Positions 5,498 through 11,449 of a DNA stretch of 11,449 bases are shown one piece after another. Origin of the DNA: an uncultured Collinsella sp. (GTDB lineage: Bacteria; Actinomycetota; Coriobacteriia; Coriobacteriales; Coriobacteriaceae); NCBI GenBank assembly GCA_902489945.1, contig CABUBZ010000057.1, forward strand, positions 1 to 11,449. The letters run 5' to 3'. Within the stretch, counting starts at the first letter, position 1; each line of letters starts with the position of its first letter. A program made the translations under genes and the position numbers. The notes beneath the pieces are model-generated. The model searched no databases. It was not told the DNA's origin and saw nothing but the letters and a program-made list of their open reading frames with translations.

Positions 5498-8400
5498 ATG
5501 CCTGTTCGAATCTATACCACCAATGCCGGCACGGATTTGAGTGATGCCGAGTCGGCGCTGCTTGCCGACCTTGTTGACTGCCACGGACGTGCCGTGCTGC
5601 TGACACCTACGTTTGCCGAGCTCGATCTGTGCCGTCATGATGCGGCGGAAGCCGGGATTTTGCTGGGTATTGACTACAAGACGCCTACATCGTGGCTTCG
5701 CTCGCTTTGGGAGCTTTTGGGCGACGGGCGCGGTTTCGTCGACAACCTGCAGCGCCAGATGCTGTTCTCGGACATGGTCACGCGTCTCGACGATGCCGAC
5801 CTGCAGCCACTTTCGCGCAGCCAGGGCACAGTGCGCATGCTCGCGCGCATGGCCCGCGACGTGTTGCCGGGCGTTGCGGGGACGGGTGCCGAACGATGCC
5901 GTGGCGACAACTGCCAGCCTGAGCCAAAAAGCGATGCCGAGGCTCGTGTGTTCGAGCTTTTGCGTGTCTATGCGGGCGGTTTGGACCGTCGAGATATGGT
6001 CGAGCCCTGCGAGGCAGCTGACATTATGGCCGGTGCCCTGGCCGATAGCCTGCCGGCGTGCACTCGCGCCGTATGTGTGCGCGGTATCACGTCGTTTACG
6101 CACGGTCTGCTCGAGTTGCTGACTGCCGTGGCGAACAATGGGGGAGAGGTCGTCGTGCTGCTTGCCCGCGAGCAGGCGGCGATGCGCGAGGAGCTTGCCA
6201 CGGCATTTGATGCCCGCGATGTGTTGTTTGAGATCGCGCCGCTAGGGGAGGGTGTCGGCGCGTCTGATGCCGCTTACGGGACCGCCGCTCAGCCTGCCTT
6301 TATTGAGGTCGCTGGCCCCCATGCCCGTGCTCATGTCTATGCGGACGCCATCGATAAGTTGGTGAAAGCGCACAAGGAGTCCAAGGCCGATAAAGCTACT
6401 GCAACGCCCGCCGACCCCGTGCGCGTGCTCGTCGTTTCTGCCCGGGCACCCCGGCTGTTCGGCGAGCTCGCCGCCCGTTTGGCGGCGCGTCACATTGCGG
6501 CCGAGACGACTGAGTTCACGGCGTTTTCCCAGTCCATCGCGGGCAGGCAGTTTACGGCGCTCGCCAACCTGATCGAGCGTATGAAAGCCGCCGACGAGGG
6601 CACCGCTTCCAAGACTGAGTGGTGGCCCGCGCCGGAGCTTACCGACTGGATCTACAGTCCGCTTTCGGGCGCTGATGCCGTCAATGCCCGTACCTTCGAT
6701 AAGAATATGCGTCTCTCGCGCAGCAAGACTACCGCGGGCGTCAAGAGCCTGCTGCAGAGCGTTCAGGGCCAGGTGAGGGGCGCGCGCAAGGCGACGAGCG
6801 ACGATAACTGGTTTAAGAACGTACCGTGTGTGGTCTCGGACGTGTTCCAGGCGCTGTGGCGTGACAAGCCCGTGACGGCGCTTAAGGCCATGCTTGCCGT
6901 TGCCGAGGCGTTGCCCGATCGCGCTCTAGGCGGCCTTGATGGCCAGGCCCGTCGCCAGGCAGAGACGGCTTTGCTGCGCCATGCCATCGACATCCTTATG
7001 AACGATGCTCGCGCGCTCGACGTGTCGCAGGCCGCGACCGTGCCGGTTCTCGACGGCGTTCGAACCAAGGTGGACAAGCGCAGTACCGCCTACGATTACG
7101 AGACCTATGAGGTCGATCGCACACCACGAGCACAAGTGCGCTTCGCGTCGCTTGCCGATGCGTCGGTTCTTCGCCCTGGCAGCTACGATGCCGTGCTGTT
7201 TGCCGATGTCGACCTGGACAGCTATCCGCTTTCGCACGAAGAGGGCCCGCTTGCCACATTGACGGCCGAGCTGCGCCGCGACGGCGTGTCTTTGGAGCCC
7301 GCCGCCCTGTTGCGCGTGCGCTTTGGCCGTGCGATGCAGGCGGCGAGCGGTCCGGTCGCGCTTGCCCGCGTGACACACGATCGCCAGGCGCGCGAGTGCT
7401 ACCCGGCAGCCGTATGGACCGAGCTGCGGGCACATGCCGAGGCCGCTGGCGCTGCCAAGCCCACGTGCGTGGGCGAGGGCGATATCATCGCCGACTTTGA
7501 TCCCGCGGCAGGTGAAGGCCTCAAGCGCGAGCGCGTGACCTGTGAAGCCCCTCAGCATCTGAGTGCCGAGGCCGTGCCGTATTTGGTCCTGCGCCGTCGC
7601 GATGGCGAGGGTGAGGACGCGCCGCTCGTGCCGCGTCTGACGTCCGCCTCGCAGATCGAGGCCTATTCTACCTGCCCACTGTGCTGGTTCGTGTCGTATC
7701 GCGTCAAGCCCCAGTCGATCGACGCGGGCTTTGGCAACATGGAGAAGGGCAACTTTGTCCACGACGTGCTGGAGCATCTGCATGCCCGTCTGCCCCAAGA
7801 GGGCATGGAGCGCGTGACGCCCGAGAATCTGCCGCGTGCACAGGAGCTGCTGCACGAGGTCTTTGACGAGACGTTGGCCGAGCACGCCGGCAAGCGCGGC
7901 ACGGAGGGCCCGCTGGTGCCGCTCTCTGCGGTGGAGGAACGCCAGGTGGCCGAGATCTTGCCGCAGCTGGAGGGTGTGCTTGCCTACGAGTCCGAGGCAC
8001 TTGCCCCCTTTGCCCCGCGCTACCTGGAGTTCGCCTTCAACGAGCTCAAGGTCGAGTATGCCGGTTGGCCGCTTGGCGGGCGCATCGACCGCGTGGACGT
8101 GGACGCCGAGAATCGTGCCGTGGTGATCGACTACAAGCATCGCACGGGCGTTGAGGAGTTTAAGCTCGCCGACCCCACGGTGCGTGACGAGGAATCGGGC
8201 ACGGCGCCCATCGACGATCCGCGCTGGTTGCCACCACATACCCAGACGCTCATCTACGCCCAGGCCATGCGCCGAGCGCTGGATTTGGACACCCGCGCGG
8301 CGCTCTACTTTTCGACCAAGGGCGGCAAACCGGCGTTGCGAGGCGCAGCGAGTGCCGAGCTGCTCGAGGAGGAGCGTGGTGACGGTCGCATCCCGGGCCT

Positions 8401-8596
8401 TAAGAAAGGTTTCCCCGGCGAGGGTGGCAGCATGGACTTCGACGCCCTGCTCGATCGCGTGGAGACCGGCATCGCCGAGCGTCTGCGCGAGCTCGAGGCG
8501 GGCAACGTTGCCGCCGTCGACCCGACGTCGGCTCAGGCCGCGCATGCGCGCTGCTCGTATAACCACGAAGGAACGTTTGTAAGGAGGGACGTGTAG
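5498..8596 (+). CDS. addB: AddB-like subunit: inactive helicase plus PD-(D/E)XK nuclease
   Basis: This 1032-aa protein is the likely partner of the following AddA in an end-processing helicase-nuclease that resects double-strand breaks for RecA. The N-terminal part follows the AddB layout (RAVLLTPTFAELDLCR near 31-46), but no Walker A GxGKT is present where AddB proteins often carry one, so it is probably not a motor. The C-terminal nuclease (about 715-1025) is well preserved: SASQIEAYSTCPLC with C726 and C729, GNFVHDV with H755, GRIDRVD with D864, VIDYK with D878 and K880, and QTLIY (916-920). Only C1019 remains of the usual C-terminal cysteine trio of the iron-sulfur staple. GGAGGA lies unusually close (2 bases) before the ATG, but no better start is seen. 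A more distant RecB-family nuclease label is also defensible. Confidence 0.88.
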   Translation: MPVRIYTTNAGTDLSDAESALLADLVDCHGRAVLLTPTFAELDLCRHDAAEAGILLGIDYKTPTSWLRSLWELLGDGRGFVDNLQRQMLFSDMVTRLDDADLQPLSRSQGTVRMLARMARDVLPGVAGTGAERCRGDNCQPEPKSDAEARVFELLRVYAGGLDRRDMVEPCEAADIMAGALADSLPACTRAVCVRGITSFTHGLLELLTAVANNGGEVVVLLAREQAAMREELATAFDARDVLFEIAPLGEGVGASDAAYGTAAQPAFIEVAGPHARAHVYADAIDKLVKAHKESKADKATATPADPVRVLVVSARAPRLFGELAARLAARHIAAETTEFTAFSQSIAGRQFTALANLIERMKAADEGTASKTEWWPAPELTDWIYSPLSGADAVNARTFDKNMRLSRSKTTAGVKSLLQSVQGQVRGARKATSDDNWFKNVPCVVSDVFQALWRDKPVTALKAMLAVAEALPDRALGGLDGQARRQAETALLRHAIDILMNDARALDVSQAATVPVLDGVRTKVDKRSTAYDYETYEVDRTPRAQVRFASLADASVLRPGSYDAVLFADVDLDSYPLSHEEGPLATLTAELRRDGVSLEPAALLRVRFGRAMQAASGPVALARVTHDRQARECYPAAVWTELRAHAEAAGAAKPTCVGEGDIIADFDPAAGEGLKRERVTCEAPQHLSAEAVPYLVLRRRDGEGEDAPLVPRLTSASQIEAYSTCPLCWFVSYRVKPQSIDAGFGNMEKGNFVHDVLEHLHARLPQEGMERVTPENLPRAQELLHEVFDETLAEHAGKRGTEGPLVPLSAVEERQVAEILPQLEGVLAYESEALAPFAPRYLEFAFNELKVEYAGWPLGGRIDRVDVDAENRAVVIDYKHRTGVEEFKLADPTVRDEESGTAPIDDPRWLPPHTQTLIYAQAMRRALDLDTRAALYFSTKGGKPALRGAASAELLEEERGDGRIPGLKKGFPGEGGSMDFDALLDRVETGIAERLRELEAGNVAAVDPTSAQAAHARCSYNHEGTFVRRDV
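8581..8588 (+). promoter_or_regulatory. Ribosome-binding site of addA inside the end of addB
   Basis: AAGGAGGG is a near-perfect Shine-Dalgarno sequence placed within the last codons of addB, 11 bases before the addA ATG at 8600. It supports that start and suggests that addA translation is coupled to termination on addB. Confidence 0.75.
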
Positions 8597-8599
8597 ACC

Positions 8600-11449
8600 A
8601 TGGATCTTTCGACTTTGATGCCGCAACAGCTGCAGATCGTCAAAACGCTCGACCGTCCGCTGTTTGTCTCGGCGGGCGCCGGTTCGGGCAAGACCTTTAC
8701 CCTCACGCGCCGCATCGTCTACGCACTCTCTCCCGAATCCGGTCCGTTCGTTGAGCATCTGGACCAGGTGCTCGCTATTACCTTTACCAAAGATGCCGCG
8801 GCCGAGATTCGTGACCGCGTGCGCCGCGCGCTCATCGACGAGGGCATGGACGAGGAAGCACTGACCGTCGACGACGCGTGGATCTCGACCATTCACGGCA
8901 TGTGCTCGCGTATCCTGCGCGCGCACGCGCTGGAGCTGGGCATCGATCCCGAGTTCACAGTGCTCACCGATACCGACGAGCTCATGGATCAGGCTGTCGA
9001 GCATGTGCTGGGTCGCGCAACGGCGCCCGATGCCGCCCCCGAGCTCGCGGCATCGCTCAAGGCCCTCTACGCCTGGTATCCCATGGCGGGCGAGGGCGGT
9101 TCCTTTGGCGCCGGTACGACCATCAAGGGTCTGGTGCGCGACCTGCTGGAGCTGTCGAGTCAGTTGCCGGGCGGTATGGACGACGTGCGCGTGGCGCGCG
9201 GCCAGGCCGATACCTCTGCACTCGCCGATGCCTATCGCGCGGCGCTGGGCGCAAGCAAGGCCGCGACCGAGAAAGCGCAGGTGGCGCTCGATGCCATCGA
9301 TGCGTTTGAGGCGAGCGGCAAGACCATGGCCGATGCGGCGCGACTTATGATGTCGTGCACCATGCCGCGCGCGAGCAAGGCGTTTCCTAAGGAGCAGGTG
9401 GAGCTACTCAAGGCCGAGGCGGCTGATGCGTTTATCAATATCGTGCTTGCCTGCGGCGGTTCGGCGCTCGATGCGCTGGTGGGGCTCGCTCGTGCCGTAG
9501 AGGCGGAGTACCGTGCGCTCAAGGCCGGCCAGTCCGCGCTCGATAACAACGACCTGCTGCGTATGGCTTACGAGGCGTTGCGCGATTACCCTGCCATCCG
9601 TGCTGCGTACGAGGGCCGCTTTAAGATGGTCATGATCGATGAGTTTCAGGATACCGACCAGATGCAGGTCGATCTGATCCGTTACCTGACGGGTGCGGGG
9701 GAGCGCGCGCTGTGCACTGTGGGCGATGCGCAGCAGTCCATCTATCGCTTCCGTGGCGCCGAGGTCGAGGTGTTCCGTCGTCAGGAGCGCAAGGTGGGCT
9801 CGTCTGCCGCGCCCGAGGCGACTGCCGTGGCCGACGCCCCTGCCGGCGAACTCGTCAAACTCGTGCGCAACTTCCGCAGCCATGACGAGGTACTGCGTTA
9901 CGTGGCACGCGTCTTCGACGGCGATGACGGCGGCCTGATGCAGGGCTTTTTGGATCTTGAGGCGAGCGACGGCCGCAAGGACACGCTGGTGGCAGACGCC
10001 TCGCGTCGCCAGGCCCTCTTTGTTGCCGGCGGCAGTACGCAGGAACGCACACAGGCCAAGGCCCGTGCGATCGCCGAGCGATTCCGCGCGCTTGCCGATG
10101 CCGGCCAGCCCCAGGGCGGCATGGTGCTGCTGCTGGGCCGCATGACCAACGCCGACGTCTACGCCCAGGCCTTCCGCGACCAGGGGCTCGACTGCGTCAT
10201 CGCGGGTGGTTCGGTCTTTGCCCAGGCAGCCGAGGTGCAGACGGTGCGCGCCCTGGTATGTGCGCTCGCCAATCCGGCCGATACGGCGCGGGGCCTTATG
10301 CCGCTGCTCGCCTCGCCGATGTTTGCGCTCGGCGCTCAGGAGTTCCTGGCGCTGGCGACCAAGCTCGATAGCGAGACAGGGGAGACCTCGCGCCGGAATA
10401 TCGACATGGGCATCATGAGCGATTCCGACGTGCCGGGTTTGCAAGACTTGCCGCTGGTGAAGCGCGCCCGCGAGGTGCTGCGGTATGCGCTTCGTCGCGC
10501 GGGCCGCGATTCGTTCGCCGCCATCGCGCGCGACGTGGTCAACGCCTCCGGCTGGTTTGTGCGCCTGGCGCAGCGCGGCCCCGAGGGCAAGGCCATTGCC
10601 GCCAACGTGCTCAAGGCGCTCGACGCCGTGGCTGAGGCTGAGGCCGAGTTCGGCAACTCGCCGCGTTCCATCGCGCTGGCCTTCGACCGCTTCTTGGCGG
10701 GCAAGGAGGCCCCGGGTGCCCTCAACGAGGAGGGTGACGGCGCAGTGCGCATCATGACGGTGCATGCGTCCAAGGGTCTGGAGTATCCGGTCGTGGCGGT
10801 TGCCGAGTGTTTTGGCGTGCGCAAGCCGTCCGGTGCGGCGCAGATGGGTCGCGTCGAGGGCGGAGCGCAGGTCGTGGCGCTGCCGGCACGCTTCGACGGC
10901 GTTAAACTCGCGGACGGTACGTTCGTGAAGGGCGATGACGTCAAAAAGCAGTTTGAACACGCGTTTAAGGGCAAGGGCACGTCGCTGTGGTTGCCGCCAG
11001 AGCTTATGGAGGACGTATGCGCGACGGGCTCTCCCGCCGAGGCATTTGCCCGTCTGCGCAACGACGACCTGCAGCTCTCGCTCGAGGAGCGGGCCCGCCT
11101 GCTCTATGTCGCCATGACGCGAGCACGCGAGCTGGTCATTCTGGCGATGGATGCCGGTGTGAGCCGTGGCAAGGTGACGGCGCCGACCTTCGATGTCGAG
11201 ACGGATCTGACCTACGACGTGCTGCGCCGTATTTTGCCGACCGACGCTCTGGACACGCCGCAGCTCGATAGCGACCGCCTGGTGTTCGACAACTCCCAGC
11301 CGGGCGACTACGAGCTCATTTCGCTCACGGACTTTACCTTTGGCGAGCAGGCGTTTGAGGCAAACGCTTCGCTGGATGCCGAGGGCAGGCTTGTCCGCGG
11401 CGATGCGGAGCCGGAGGGTGCCGGTGCAGATGCCCGCGCCGCCGTTCCC
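8600..11449 (+). CDS. addA: AddA-like UvrD/Rep-family helicase-nuclease subunit (3' end outside window)
   Basis: This is a superfamily 1A 3'-5' DNA helicase, the motor subunit of the AddAB type; 950 codons are visible and the frame is still open at the edge. All helicase motifs are present in order: Q motif MPQQLQIV (7-14), Walker A SAGAGSGKT with K31, motif Ia AITFTKDAAAEIRDR, motif Ib STIHGMC, Walker B IDEFQDTD (D347, E348), motif III VGDAQQSIYRFRG (374-386), motif IV KLVRNFRS (420-427), motif V MTVHASKGLEYP (719-730) and motif VI LLYVAMTRARE (834-844, arginine finger in TRAR). Intact motifs mean it should be an active motor, unlike its partner. A C-terminal PD-(D/E)XK nuclease would be expected beyond the window and cannot be checked. 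It lies directly after addB in the same frame, separated by one stop and one codon. Confidence 0.95.
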   Translation, partial: MDLSTLMPQQLQIVKTLDRPLFVSAGAGSGKTFTLTRRIVYALSPESGPFVEHLDQVLAITFTKDAAAEIRDRVRRALIDEGMDEEALTVDDAWISTIHGMCSRILRAHALELGIDPEFTVLTDTDELMDQAVEHVLGRATAPDAAPELAASLKALYAWYPMAGEGGSFGAGTTIKGLVRDLLELSSQLPGGMDDVRVARGQADTSALADAYRAALGASKAATEKAQVALDAIDAFEASGKTMADAARLMMSCTMPRASKAFPKEQVELLKAEAADAFINIVLACGGSALDALVGLARAVEAEYRALKAGQSALDNNDLLRMAYEALRDYPAIRAAYEGRFKMVMIDEFQDTDQMQVDLIRYLTGAGERALCTVGDAQQSIYRFRGAEVEVFRRQERKVGSSAAPEATAVADAPAGELVKLVRNFRSHDEVLRYVARVFDGDDGGLMQGFLDLEASDGRKDTLVADASRRQALFVAGGSTQERTQAKARAIAERFRALADAGQPQGGMVLLLGRMTNADVYAQAFRDQGLDCVIAGGSVFAQAAEVQTVRALVCALANPADTARGLMPLLASPMFALGAQEFLALATKLDSETGETSRRNIDMGIMSDSDVPGLQDLPLVKRAREVLRYALRRAGRDSFAAIARDVVNASGWFVRLAQRGPEGKAIAANVLKALDAVAEAEAEFGNSPRSIALAFDRFLAGKEAPGALNEEGDGAVRIMTVHASKGLEYPVVAVAECFGVRKPSGAAQMGRVEGGAQVVALPARFDGVKLADGTFVKGDDVKKQFEHAFKGKGTSLWLPPELMEDVCATGSPAEAFARLRNDDLQLSLEERARLLYVAMTRARELVILAMDAGVSRGKVTAPTFDVETDLTYDVLRRILPTDALDTPQLDSDRLVFDNSQPGDYELISLTDFTFGEQAFEANASLDAEGRLVRGDAEPEGAGADARAAVP

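Noticed and set aside
6926..9004. 692-codon open frame antisense to addB and the start of addA
   Set aside because: It spans two well-supported genes and their junction with no recognisable motif; its length is explained by GC-rich codon usage.
9404..10960. 518-codon open frame antisense to addA
   Set aside because: It covers helicase motifs II to V of addA on the opposite strand and shows shadow-like composition.

Overview
The window is GC-rich, G/C-biased at third codon positions, and almost fully coding. Gene content and protein style (MnmA, CysK, a cysteine-rich Rrf2 regulator, a YerC/TrpR-like protein, and a degenerate AddB-like nuclease beside an AddA-like helicase) suggest a Coriobacteriia actinobacterium of the Collinsella/Olsenella type. 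That assignment is from recognition only; there is no rRNA or other marker gene here.

Layout. Positions 1-59 may be the 3' end of an upstream membrane-protein gene. An M42-type metallo-aminopeptidase (121-1149, +) converges on the tRNA 2-thiouridylase gene mnmA (1286-2386, -). Between them lie a GC-rich hairpin and a very long, nearly perfect palindrome (1201-1271) that looks like a dispersed REP/MITE-type element. Upstream of mnmA on the same strand is cysK (2567-3505, -). The 180-base gap between them holds a strong intrinsic terminator preceded by a good extended -10 sequence and two further possible stem-loops. cysK is divergent from a four-cysteine Rrf2 regulator (3759-4187, +), and both inferred promoters carry palindromes over their -10 boxes. 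A strong bidirectional terminator separates the regulator from a small four-helix membrane protein of the phage_holin_4_2 family (4325-4690, -). A yerC-like DNA-binding gene (5015-5314, +) follows, with its own promoter, structured leader and terminator. The rest of the window is a two-gene recombination/repair operon: an AddB-like inactive-helicase/nuclease subunit (5498-8596, +) and an AddA-like UvrD-family helicase subunit (8600 to the window edge, +; 950 codons visible).

How the parts work together. Rrf2, cysK and mnmA form a sulfur-metabolism neighbourhood: cysteine synthesis, a thiolation enzyme that needs cysteine-derived sulfur, and a regulator that may sense Fe-S status and/or cysteine supply. 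The addB-addA pair should form the heterodimer that processes double-strand breaks for RecA-dependent repair. This is largely a housekeeping region and I see no clear new defence or mobile system. The best leads are the 1201-1271 palindrome, the Rrf2-cysK control region, the terminator in front of mnmA, and the apparently incomplete iron-sulfur staple of the AddB-like protein.
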